A stretch of 15,596 bases of DNA. It comes from Kiritimatiellia bacterium. Its GTDB lineage: Bacteria > Verrucomicrobiota > Kiritimatiellia > RFP12 > UBA1067. Location of the stretch: NCBI GenBank assembly GCA_024405255.1, contig JAKSOY010000095.1, positions 1-15,596 on the forward strand, in the 5' to 3' direction. Positions 1-7,194 of this stretch are shown here, piece after piece. Both the position numbers and the translations under genes were made by a program. How positions within the stretch are numbered: the first letter of the stretch is position 1; every line of letters begins with the position of its first letter. Below the pieces are notes generated by a model that saw nothing but the letters and a program-made list of their open reading frames with translations, did no database searches and had not been told where the DNA came from.

Positions 1-143
1 CGCAGATCAAGGAGAAGGGCTACGCGAAGCCCTATCTCGCCGACGGCCGCCCCATTTACTGTATCGGTCTCAACTTCGATTCCAAAACTCGCCAGCTCGT
101 GGATTCTGCAGTAGAGACGCTCCCCGCAAAGGTCGCGACATAA
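1..143 (+). CDS. C-terminal tail of PD-(D/E)XK nuclease-superfamily protein (partial)
   Basis: An open frame enters the window (codons begin at base 3) and stops with TAA at 141-143, giving 46 residues. The segment QIKEKGYAKPYLADGRPIYC, followed by IGLNF and a short charged tail, matches what I know of the extreme C-terminus of PDDEXK_9 (DUF1703) proteins. There a Tyr/Lys-rich helix precedes a final strand reading roughly 'I..IG..F'. These proteins usually carry an N-terminal AAA-ATPase-like domain, which lies outside the window here. The same family recurs complete at 7856-9592, but that copy ends differently, so the two are diverged paralogues and not a recent duplication. The catalytic residues of the nuclease fold are upstream of the window and cannot be checked. 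The biological role of the family is not established; proposals include DNA repair or defence-related nuclease and mobile/selfish gene. Confidence 0.72.
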   Translation, partial: QIKEKGYAKPYLADGRPIYCIGLNFDSKTRQLVDSAVETLPAKVAT

Positions 144-228
144 GGCCGATTATGCCAGATTGTATGCTCTTCGATCGTGATTCTGATTGTGTCGCTGCTG
201 TAGGCTTGTTGCAGGAGTAATAAGCGGT

Positions 229-1797
229 ATGAAAACAATTCTTGCTTTAACTTTGTGTTGTTTTGTGGGGGTGCCTCTTTGTTGGGGCGCTCTTGCACAA
301 GGCGTGCCGGAATTCAAGTTGTTGGCTTCGCGACGGTTCGTGCTCGACAACGAACGGGTTATTGCGGAGCTCGATCCGGCTTCAACGATGGTGAAGGAGA
401 TTCAGCATCCGTTTCTTCTGTTCGGGGCGGGGAAGCGTCCGGCGCTTTCGTTTCGTGGAAAGGCGGTGGAGTTTTCTTCTGGCGCGGAGCCGGCCGAAGG
501 GGCGTTGTTTGTGGGAGGGTGGCTTCCCGGGGCGCATTACTCGGCGGACTTCAAATCCCTGTCCAAAGGCGCGGCGGCGCTCTTGACGTGGGTGGACCCT
601 GCGGACGGTATGGCCCTGGAGGTGCGGGCGACGCCGGGGCAAAAGGTCGCCTTCTCGGAGAAGAGGGGAGACCAAGTGCTCGCGGCGCGGTTGGAGCATC
701 CGATGGTTGTACCGGACGCGCCATTCACGCTTTCAGGCGTGGTGGCGGGTCCGACCCTTTTGATCGCCGCGCGCAAGAACGGTGTGGTGAGCTATCTGGG
801 CGCGGTCACGTTTGCCGACGAACCGGATTTGCGTTCGCGCACCCGCCTCGGTCGGATGAAGTTCGGGGCCGGTGTCTCGCTGCCGCAGAAGGGACGGGCC
901 GTCCTTTCGCGCGCCACGATGGCGCTCACGGCGGGTGTGGGGCAGGCGGATTTCCGCATCGTCACGGATGGCCCCGGGTGCCGTCCCTATCTTGAAAACG
1001 GACGTCTCTTCTGCACGTTCTCCGCCCGCGCGGGGTTCAAGTACGTGAAGAGCGTGGCGAGTTTCGATCCCGTGCTTTTCGACTTCCGCATGGAGGGCGT
1101 GCTCTTCACGAATTACGGCGGGACGGACGACCTTTTGCGGAACGATGCCGTGAACCATCTCTTCTATGATCGCACCACGGATTCGTGGAAGGCCTGCGGA
1201 TGCGCCTGGTCGACCGTGAGCAACAATCTCGATCCCAAGACGCGGCGCGGCAGCGGCATTGTGGCCATGGAATGCAAGAAGAACCCGCTCCATGGCGTGA
1301 CGGTACTCACGGCGCATCCGCTGAAGATGGAGGGCGGACTCAAAAGCGAAGACCCGTATTTCCTCTTTGATGCGACCACGAACAAGTGGCGTTTCGCCAC
1401 CTCGACCTTCGCGAAGGGTGGCGGGCTGCGTCCGTGCTTGTGGGAGGCGGATCAGTGGGACGGCCCCTACCATCAGATCGCCGGGCCGGGGCGGATCGAT
1501 TCCACGGGATGCCAGATCATGGATTTTGGCGGGAAGAAGTTCGTCATGACGGCGAACATCGAGCGGCGGTTGCCAGTCTATTCCTATCCGACGTTGGACT
1601 ACTGCGGCGAACTTTCGCTCGATCTGAAGCCGTTCGGGGAGGCATGTCGGAACGGACGCGTGTTCATGGCCTTCGCCGAATTGCCCGAAGGTTCCCCCTA
1701 TCGCTACATCATGTTGACGATGGATCGGAAGAACTTCCCCGGGATGCCGACGCCGAATTGGACCTATGGGGGAATGTATTTCTACGGTGCGAACTAA
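229..1797 (+). CDS. Secreted beta-propeller protein, probable glycoside hydrolase (GH43/GH32-like fold)
   Basis: A 522-residue exported protein. I start at ATG 229, preceded by AGGAG at 213-217, because it gives a clean signal peptide (MKTILALTLCC..., cleavage likely after Ala21 or Ala23). An in-frame TTG at 187 would put a Cys-rich stretch ahead of it. Residues about 25-235 look like an all-beta N-terminal domain. Residues about 242-522 have the rhythm of a five-bladed beta-propeller: repeated strands with Asp/Trp/Gly-rich turns, for example FRIVTDGPG at about 242, NDAVNHLFYD at about 305, WEADQWDGPY at 405, then STGCQIMDFGGKKFVM. The WDGPY-like turn followed by a 'dGkkF' strand is typical of GH43/GH32/GH117-type propellers. 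I cannot assign the three catalytic carboxylates with certainty, so the substrate is unknown. It lies 84 bases upstream of a clan GH-A hydrolase with no obvious terminator between them, suggesting an operon for one polysaccharide. It could also be a non-catalytic glycan-binding propeller. Confidence 0.6.
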   Translation: MKTILALTLCCFVGVPLCWGALAQGVPEFKLLASRRFVLDNERVIAELDPASTMVKEIQHPFLLFGAGKRPALSFRGKAVEFSSGAEPAEGALFVGGWLPGAHYSADFKSLSKGAAALLTWVDPADGMALEVRATPGQKVAFSEKRGDQVLAARLEHPMVVPDAPFTLSGVVAGPTLLIAARKNGVVSYLGAVTFADEPDLRSRTRLGRMKFGAGVSLPQKGRAVLSRATMALTAGVGQADFRIVTDGPGCRPYLENGRLFCTFSARAGFKYVKSVASFDPVLFDFRMEGVLFTNYGGTDDLLRNDAVNHLFYDRTTDSWKACGCAWSTVSNNLDPKTRRGSGIVAMECKKNPLHGVTVLTAHPLKMEGGLKSEDPYFLFDATTNKWRFATSTFAKGGGLRPCLWEADQWDGPYHQIAGPGRIDSTGCQIMDFGGKKFVMTANIERRLPVYSYPTLDYCGELSLDLKPFGEACRNGRVFMAFAELPEGSPYRYIMLTMDRKNFPGMPTPNWTYGGMYFYGAN

Positions 1798-1881
1798 GCG
1801 CGGTGGGAAGGTCTCAAGGCTTGACGGACATCCCATCGTGAGCGTCGTTGATGTGCTGAAGGCTGACGGAGTCAAACGAAA

Positions 1882-3384
1882 ATGAAGAAAGTGAAGTTTG
1901 AAGGTATGAAGTACATTTTGTTGGCGATTGTGGTGGCACCGCTCTGCTTCGGAGCGTTTGCCGATCCGGTTGTGTCCTTCAAGGATGCGGCCAGGATCAA
2001 GACGTGGGATGCCTGGGGCGATGCCGGGAAGACACCGACGACTTGGACGTTCAAGGAAAAGCGGTGCGTACCGTTGCAGAAGATCCGCCGGATGAGCAGC
2101 GACCTTCCGCCCGTCGGTTTCCTTGCCACGCGTAAAGCGAAGGACATCAAGTCCAAGATGTGGTCCGTCGGCTGCGAGACGATGGATCGCGACTATGCCG
2201 ACTGGAATCAATACAAGATGTTGCTCCCCGATCTGGGCGTCACGCACGCGCGTCTCTTCTCCGGCTGGGCGAAGACGGAGCAGGAGAAGGGCAAGTACGA
2301 TTTCACGTGGCTTGATCCGCAGGTGCGCGAGATGGCCGCGATGGGCATCAAACCCTGGATTTGCGTTTCGTATGGCAATCCCGTGTGGGGAAGTGACTTC
2401 CGTCTTGGCATGCAGGTCAAGCAGGTGACCGGAAACGCCGCATCGATGGCGGCCTGGCTTCGCTATGTGAAGGCGCTGGTGGCACGTTATCGGGACGTCG
2501 TCGACGAATGGGAAATCTGGAACGAACCGTTCGGGCAGCGCGAGGAGTATGCGCTTATGGTCTACGAGACGGCCAAGGCCATCAAGGAAGTCCAGCCGAA
2601 TGCGATCTGCATGGTGACGGCGATCGCGTGGAATGGCGGCGATCCCAAAAGGTGCGACTACATTGCCGTTCTTGAGAAGTTGAAGAAGGAGAATGCGCTG
2701 AGTCTCGTCAAATGGTGGATCTACCACCCTTACACGCCGATTCCCGAGAGCTGCTATCCGATGGCGCTCAAGCTGCGCGAACTCGTGAAACGCTATTCGC
2801 CCGACTATGATATCATGCAGGGCGAGACGGGGTGTCCGTCGCAGCTCGAGTTCGCCCACGCGATGAACTCGATCGAGTGGACCGAGTATTCGCAGGCGAA
2901 GTGGGATCTCCGGCGGGCGATCGGCGATTCTGCACGCGGCATTCCGTCGAGCTGCTTCACGTTCATCGACCTGCAGTACACGTTCATGCTGCAGAGCTTC
3001 GGCCTCGTCCGTTCGAACACGCTCAAACAGCCGGTCTATCGTCGTCCAAGCTATTTTGCGATGCAAAATGTGTATTCCTATTTTGACGACAACGTCCATC
3101 CTGTTGCCGTCGAGACGCGGACGGTGAACGGCAAGGAGATGACCATCGCCCGTTTCGAGCGTCAGGCACGTACCCTGTGGTGCGTCTGGTTTTCGGGGAA
3201 GCGTCCAAACGACAGTCTCGAATATGAGCCTGCCGATCTTCGTTTCCTCGGTGCGGACAAGGGATTCCTGTGGGTCGACCTCATGCGTGGCCGTGTCGGT
3301 GCGCTGACGTCCTTCAGTCAGGTGCCGGTGTGGGATAGTCCCATCCTGATAGCTCCCAAAGACCAAGTGCCGCTCGCGCGATGA
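1882..3384 (+). CDS. Secreted clan GH-A glycoside hydrolase (GH39/GH5-like TIM barrel)
   Basis: A 500-residue protein with an N-terminal hydrophobic export segment (residues about 9-27, ending FGAFADP). ATG 1882 has GGAG about 10 bases upstream. The in-frame ATG at 1906 has only AAGG one base away, so 1882 is preferred. The (beta/alpha)8 barrel runs from about residue 75 to 400. DEWEIWNEPF carries the NEP signature of clan GH-A, making Glu215 the likely acid/base. The second catalytic Glu is probably Glu315 in MQGETG, 100 residues later, which is normal spacing for the clan. A C-terminal beta domain (about 405-500) ending VPVWDSPILIA resembles the accessory beta-sandwich of GH39-type enzymes. 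The family within clan A is uncertain (GH39-, GH5- or GH10-like). It is a retaining hydrolase acting outside the cytoplasm, paired with the upstream propeller protein. Its stop codon overlaps the next start as ATGA. Confidence 0.78.
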   Translation: MKKVKFEGMKYILLAIVVAPLCFGAFADPVVSFKDAARIKTWDAWGDAGKTPTTWTFKEKRCVPLQKIRRMSSDLPPVGFLATRKAKDIKSKMWSVGCETMDRDYADWNQYKMLLPDLGVTHARLFSGWAKTEQEKGKYDFTWLDPQVREMAAMGIKPWICVSYGNPVWGSDFRLGMQVKQVTGNAASMAAWLRYVKALVARYRDVVDEWEIWNEPFGQREEYALMVYETAKAIKEVQPNAICMVTAIAWNGGDPKRCDYIAVLEKLKKENALSLVKWWIYHPYTPIPESCYPMALKLRELVKRYSPDYDIMQGETGCPSQLEFAHAMNSIEWTEYSQAKWDLRRAIGDSARGIPSSCFTFIDLQYTFMLQSFGLVRSNTLKQPVYRRPSYFAMQNVYSYFDDNVHPVAVETRTVNGKEMTIARFERQARTLWCVWFSGKRPNDSLEYEPADLRFLGADKGFLWVDLMRGRVGALTSFSQVPVWDSPILIAPKDQVPLAR

Positions 3385-3551
3385 ATCCGCTGACGATGCC
3401 GCCCGATCTCCGTACTGCGCACGACGCAAACGACCGGGCGGTCCTTGCGGCTTACGGGCTTTCGGCCAACGCTTCCGAATCTGAGGTCGTCGCCCACCTC
3501 TTCAATCTCTACGTAAAGGCGGTCGAAGCCGGGAAGCAAATCCAATCTTGA
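3381..3551 (+). pseudogene. Orphan C-terminal fragment of an MmeI-type DNA methyltransferase (56 codons)
   Basis: A short frame begins with ATG at 3381, overlapping the stop of the preceding hydrolase as ATGA, and ends with TGA at 3549-3551. Its product contains NPLTMPPDLRTAHDANDRAV, then LAAYGLS and SEVVAHLFNLYVK. From memory this is the signature of the extreme C-terminus of large MmeI-like/type IIL and related N6-adenine DNA methyltransferases ('dPltMP..L..AH..lD.AV...Y', followed some 20 residues later by a short helix containing 'LF.lY'). In those enzymes the segment is the last 50-60 residues of a protein of roughly 900 residues. Here the same frame upstream of the ATG does not continue the homology but runs into the hydrolase gene. 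I therefore read it as a leftover from a deletion or insertion. The ATGA overlap means it could still be translated by coupling, so a retained small protein cannot be excluded. Confidence 0.6.
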
Positions 3552-3577
3552 TATTTGTAATTCATCCAAGGTCGAAA

Positions 3578-4174
3578 ATGAGTAGTATTTCTGTAATGAG
3601 AAACATTATACGTGTTTTTGTGGTGTTGTGCGTGGCACCTGTCTGGGCGTTGCCGCCGGTGAACATCGCTTTGCCGCTTGTCGCGCATGCCGACACGGAG
3701 GTGGTGACCAATGTGGTTATCTCATCATGGCAGCGTGGTGCGGCGAAGTTTACTTTCTCGCTTTCATGCCTTGCCACGCAGACGAACAATGTGGAGGCGG
3801 CGTTTGGTAAGGACGCGAATGCGAACTGCGAACTTGAACCCGAAGAGACGGACTTGGTCGTGGGCTGGAATCGCGGCGCATGGTTTGTTCAGAACGGGGT
3901 TGACGGCGAGAAATTTGCTGTGGCATCGATTTCGTCGAACGAGGTGAAGACGCTTGTGTGGTCTTATAGGCTCACGGCCGCTCGGATGCCCGCGCGTCTT
4001 GAGGTGATGGCAGATGGTGTCGGTGTCTTTTCGGCGCTTACGGTGGAATCGCCCACATGGCTGCATAACAGGGATTGGGACTTGATGCGCCTCACGGGGC
4101 GCGGGCTCGACGCCTCGGGCGAAACCTTTACGGTCGGGACTCCGCAGGATCCGACATTTATCATGTTCCGTTGA
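3578..4174 (+). CDS. Small exported protein with an EF-hand-like calcium loop, function unknown
   Basis: A 198-residue protein. ATG 3578 is chosen because AAGG (3568-3571) sits six bases upstream; the in-frame TTG at 3548 has no such site. Residues 7-24 form a signal peptide (MRNIIRVFVVLCVAPVWA, cleavage after Ala24). Residues 79-90 (DANANCELEPEE) fit the 12-residue EF-hand loop pattern exactly: D at 1, N at 3 and 5, a hydrophobic residue at 8, E at 12. The Trp-rich strand LVVGWNRGAWFV follows. The rest looks beta-rich, with a conserved-looking end (WDLMRLTGRGLD...). I recall similar 'EF-loop plus VGW..G.WFV' proteins from Kiritimatiellota and Lentisphaerota, always annotated hypothetical. 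It is first in a tight cassette: the next gene begins eight bases after its stop. A structural or chaperone partner of the large downstream protein is plausible but unproven. Confidence 0.7.
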   Translation: MSSISVMRNIIRVFVVLCVAPVWALPPVNIALPLVAHADTEVVTNVVISSWQRGAAKFTFSLSCLATQTNNVEAAFGKDANANCELEPEETDLVVGWNRGAWFVQNGVDGEKFAVASISSNEVKTLVWSYRLTAARMPARLEVMADGVGVFSALTVESPTWLHNRDWDLMRLTGRGLDASGETFTVGTPQDPTFIMFR

Positions 4175-4182
4175 GGTGCGTT

Positions 4183-7100
4183 ATGAATGCAGTTACGATC
4201 GTCGGTGTGGTCTCGGCCTTTGGCTTGGTGTTCCTGTGGTTGCTTGCGCTTTGTGTCGAGAAGGGCGTGTACCCGTTCCGCCGAGTGCGGCACGGTTTCA
4301 GTTGCCTGCCGGCTTGGGAGAAGGCTCTGCTCTCCATTTTCGTAGGCGTGTGGATCGCCTTCGCGAGTGTTAAGGATGGTACTAATGGCGTCAGTCAGGT
4401 TGAGGGTGGAACGAATGTGGTCACGCAAGTCGAAGGGACGAATACTGTTGTGCAGACAGACGATGGTGCGGGAACCAATGGCATTGGCACTGTTGGAGTT
4501 CCTTTGATGTTGGGGCTCCTCGGCCACCCAAACTTCACGCAGGGACAGTTGCCATCCATCACTGATAACGACATCACGTTGGGTTGGCGTATGGCTGCAA
4601 CAACAGGTGCTGGCCCTCTGGCAGTGCCGACGGCGAATGCCGTGACAAACCTCGACTGGCGCGACTATGGGGGACTTTCGGATTCGCTTCGGATCAAGCC
4701 CGAAGGTTGGCGTTTCCCGTATGGGGACAAGACGACGACGGGACTTACGGTGTTTGAGAATGGCGACTTTCGTACTAACGTGAAAACGCATTTCTTCCCG
4801 CAGCCGTTCGATGCGAATCTGTCGCTCCTACCACGCAAGAACTGGGGATTGCTACCTGATGGTGGTGAAAGCGTCTTCTGGCATGAGCAGACGGCGTCGA
4901 ACTCGCTCGTCCTCACATGGCACAATGCGCTCTACAATCGTGACGTGAGTTGCCCGACGAACTTCCAGGCGGAATTGTTTGCCGACGGGCGTTTCGACTA
5001 CCGCTATCCCGACCGTATTGTACAGTACGTGCCGGTGTTTCCATTCGACTGGGACGGAGATGGACTTGAGAATTCGGTCGATCCTGAGCCGCTTGTTCCC
5101 GGCCCCGACGCGCACGGCAGCAATGCCGAGTGGTACAATGTCGTCTGCTCGAACGTCTTCGCCGCTGTGGAGGGAACGGACGGCATCGTGTTTTCGCCGC
5201 GTTCGGGCGAGATCAATACCAATGCGTACTTCTTCGTCGACGTCGTCGCCGAGAGTCTTGCGCCCGTCTATTTCATCGCCGATGGTGTGTCACGCCTCGG
5301 CAACCCCATTGTCGTCGCGCGCGCTGGCGAGACAAACCACGTGCCTCTTTTGATCGGTGCGACCTACTGCATTTCATCGTCGGTGCCGTTGACCGTGTTC
5401 GCGCCGGTTAATGCGGTACTCGAATCGAGGTGGGCGGAGGGCTTCTCGCTGTTCGACATCGTCTGGCCTTCGGGATTGGACTATGAGCGCGACGGCGACT
5501 TCTACTATCCGACGGCAGACGAGTGGACGCGCCTTGGCGGAGAGTTCTCATGGACGGGCGGGTGCTGCCTCCGTCTGCAGGGGGATGCGATGTCGTTCGG
5601 TTGCCATGGGTGCGGATGCGGTGGCTGTTCGCCGCTGCTGAACTATTCGTATGAGGGGTACACGGGGAGCGTACTGGGGCCGACTTGTGGTTGCACGGGG
5701 CATTCAAGCCAGACGGTTACGCCCTTTATTACCACGGATGCGAACGCAAGTCTGGGACTGGGCTTCGACAGGCAGTTTCTTGTTATCTCCGAGACGAACG
5801 AATGTGTGGAGACGGTCGTACCAAGTTCAACGCGCACGACTCTGACACTTTCCGTCAACGGCGGAACGCACGGGGGGCAGCTGTTTGTTCAGACTGTAGG
5901 TTTCGACAAGTTGAGGTTGGTAGAAGGGACGTTTCCCGATCCGCTCGTTTGTGCGCTATCGCCGAACGAGACCTACTCCCTTTCCGTTGTCTACGAGGGA
6001 AAGAATACGAGCGACCGAAACGACGACATCCGCGTGTCGGCCACCTTCGTGGAAAACGAGACGCAGACGCGCATTCAGCGGAATGCGAAGTTGACGGTCT
6101 GCTCGTTCGCAGTGGCGGGAATCGCGTTCAACCACAGTCCCGCAGGCTATACGGCCGATGCGATCAACATCCGCCAGAACGCCACAACGCCTTTCGACCT
6201 GTCGCAGGGGGAGTGGACGGAACGGGGAACGACGAACTATCCGGCCTGCTACGTCGGTGGTACGCTTCCAATGGTGAAGGTGCGCTTCCGTGCGCGGCCG
6301 GACGCTTTTGCCGCGCAGGCCATGTTCCGTGCCGAATCCGTCCTAGGGACGCTTCGCGATCTGCCGATGCGGACTGCGACCTTTGTCGGCGGACGAAGCG
6401 GCTGGATCGAATTCCCGCTTTCAGCGCGGATCCCCGTCGCCGTCGACCGTTTCAATCAGACGTGGAGCTGGAAGGTGTCGCAGGTCAACGGGACTGACTC
6501 GTCCGATTTCGACATGACGACGACGGGTCCGCACCGCATCTACGTGACGTTGGCACATCCAGATTGCCCGTGGCGGGCGGCTGCACTTAGCCAGTATCTC
6601 GCATGGACGAATGTATTGGAGTTCGCCTGCGGCGTTGCGTATGGTCAAAATTCTCCTTCGACCGTTCTCGCTGTTCTCTCGCGACACTTGTTTGAAAACA
6701 TGGGATATGTATATGCAGACAGTGGTTTGGCCCAATATAGCGGGGCGAATTATTTTGACCTTACTGGATATCTGATGAAGACTAAGACTTCTGTGAATTG
6801 TAATGATCAGGCAAATGCGCTTCAGGCGTGTTCCGCGATTTTGGGGGTTAAATCCACTACTTGTCGGGTTCGTCCCTTTGGGTATTTGAATCCTGTTAAT
6901 GTTGTCGGGGTTAGCGGACTTTGTAATAATCCAGGTGCATCGTCCTCGGATGTTTTACGACCAGTCGATGATTTAAGTCGTACACAGTTCTACTATCATT
7001 GTTTCGTTCGAACCAATGGGATGGTTTATGATGCCTGCATGGGGCCCGTGTGTGGCATGGAATTCAATGCTTATTTGCAACAATACATAGATTGTTCTAC

Positions 7101-7194
7101 CCCGAACGAAAAAAATCAGGGATATTTCTCGGATGTTCAGGAAATACAGACATTGCGCATTGCTGAAGACGGAGAACTTCTGGGGATGTACTAA
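4183..7194 (+). CDS. Large membrane-anchored protein with Cys cluster and C-terminal transglutaminase-like cysteine peptidase domain
   Basis: A 1003-residue protein starting at ATG 4183 (GAGG at 4173-4176, overlapping the previous stop). Two hydrophobic segments, residues about 4-24 and 45-62, precede a Thr-Asn/Val-Glu-Gly repeat (67-105). The protein then has a beta-rich region, a calcium-loop motif DWDGDGLENSVD (289-300), and a cysteine cluster (C461, C462, C474, C477, C479, C482, C502, C504). Next comes a module beginning IAFNHSPAGYTADAINIRQN (from about 646), which I recognise as recurring in exported proteins that end in transglutaminase/papain-like domains. The C-terminal domain has the order expected of a transglutaminase-like fold: Cys873 in VNCNDQANAL at a helix start, His939 in YYHCFV, Asp950 in VYDAC. 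Such domains act as cysteine peptidases, amidases or crosslinkers. With two N-terminal membrane segments, the bulk is probably outside the inner membrane. GC content drops sharply near base 6640, just before the catalytic part. The substrate is unknown. Confidence 0.72.
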   Translation: MNAVTIVGVVSAFGLVFLWLLALCVEKGVYPFRRVRHGFSCLPAWEKALLSIFVGVWIAFASVKDGTNGVSQVEGGTNVVTQVEGTNTVVQTDDGAGTNGIGTVGVPLMLGLLGHPNFTQGQLPSITDNDITLGWRMAATTGAGPLAVPTANAVTNLDWRDYGGLSDSLRIKPEGWRFPYGDKTTTGLTVFENGDFRTNVKTHFFPQPFDANLSLLPRKNWGLLPDGGESVFWHEQTASNSLVLTWHNALYNRDVSCPTNFQAELFADGRFDYRYPDRIVQYVPVFPFDWDGDGLENSVDPEPLVPGPDAHGSNAEWYNVVCSNVFAAVEGTDGIVFSPRSGEINTNAYFFVDVVAESLAPVYFIADGVSRLGNPIVVARAGETNHVPLLIGATYCISSSVPLTVFAPVNAVLESRWAEGFSLFDIVWPSGLDYERDGDFYYPTADEWTRLGGEFSWTGGCCLRLQGDAMSFGCHGCGCGGCSPLLNYSYEGYTGSVLGPTCGCTGHSSQTVTPFITTDANASLGLGFDRQFLVISETNECVETVVPSSTRTTLTLSVNGGTHGGQLFVQTVGFDKLRLVEGTFPDPLVCALSPNETYSLSVVYEGKNTSDRNDDIRVSATFVENETQTRIQRNAKLTVCSFAVAGIAFNHSPAGYTADAINIRQNATTPFDLSQGEWTERGTTNYPACYVGGTLPMVKVRFRARPDAFAAQAMFRAESVLGTLRDLPMRTATFVGGRSGWIEFPLSARIPVAVDRFNQTWSWKVSQVNGTDSSDFDMTTTGPHRIYVTLAHPDCPWRAAALSQYLAWTNVLEFACGVAYGQNSPSTVLAVLSRHLFENMGYVYADSGLAQYSGANYFDLTGYLMKTKTSVNCNDQANALQACSAILGVKSTTCRVRPFGYLNPVNVVGVSGLCNNPGASSSDVLRPVDDLSRTQFYYHCFVRTNGMVYDACMGPVCGMEFNAYLQQYIDCSTPNEKNQGYFSDVQEIQTLRIAEDGELLGMY
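4381..4497 (+). repeat. Degenerate tandem peptide repeat (TN-V-QVEG) after the membrane segments
   Basis: Residues 67-105 of the large protein contain four imperfect units beginning Thr-Asn: TNGVSQVEGG, TNVVTQVEG, TNTVVQTDDGAG, TNGIGTVG. They follow the second hydrophobic segment directly and look like a flexible spacer holding the extracytoplasmic part away from the membrane. Length variation between strains would be expected. Confidence 0.6.

Noticed and set aside
187..228. Upstream TTG start for the propeller protein.
   Set aside because: It would add 14 residues including MCRCC in front of a normal signal peptide, while ATG 229 has its own ribosome binding site.
144..228. Promoter for the propeller gene.
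   Set aside because: TATGCT (163-168) resembles a -10 box, but nothing like a -35 lies at the right distance; not supported strongly enough to list.
1798..1881. Possible terminator or promoter between the two carbohydrate genes.
   Set aside because: A GGGA/TCCC pairing (about 1805 and 1831) has a long loop and no T-run, and no convincing -10/-35 pair was found, so I read the genes as one transcript.
733..3429. An 898-codon open frame on the minus strand across both carbohydrate genes.
   Set aside because: The translation is rich in Arg, His and Pro with no recognisable domain, and the opposite strand encodes two proteins with signal peptides and clear motifs. It is an antisense shadow of GC-rich coding sequence that happens to stay open across the short intergenic gap.
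3548..3577. Upstream TTG start for the small EF-hand-like protein.
   Set aside because: No ribosome binding site precedes it, and it overlaps the stop of the methyltransferase fragment; ATG 3578 has AAGG at good spacing and starts a signal peptide.
4960..5860. Several open frames of 60-125 codons in other frames within the large gene.
   Set aside because: They lack ribosome binding sites and domains and have the biased composition of out-of-frame translations.
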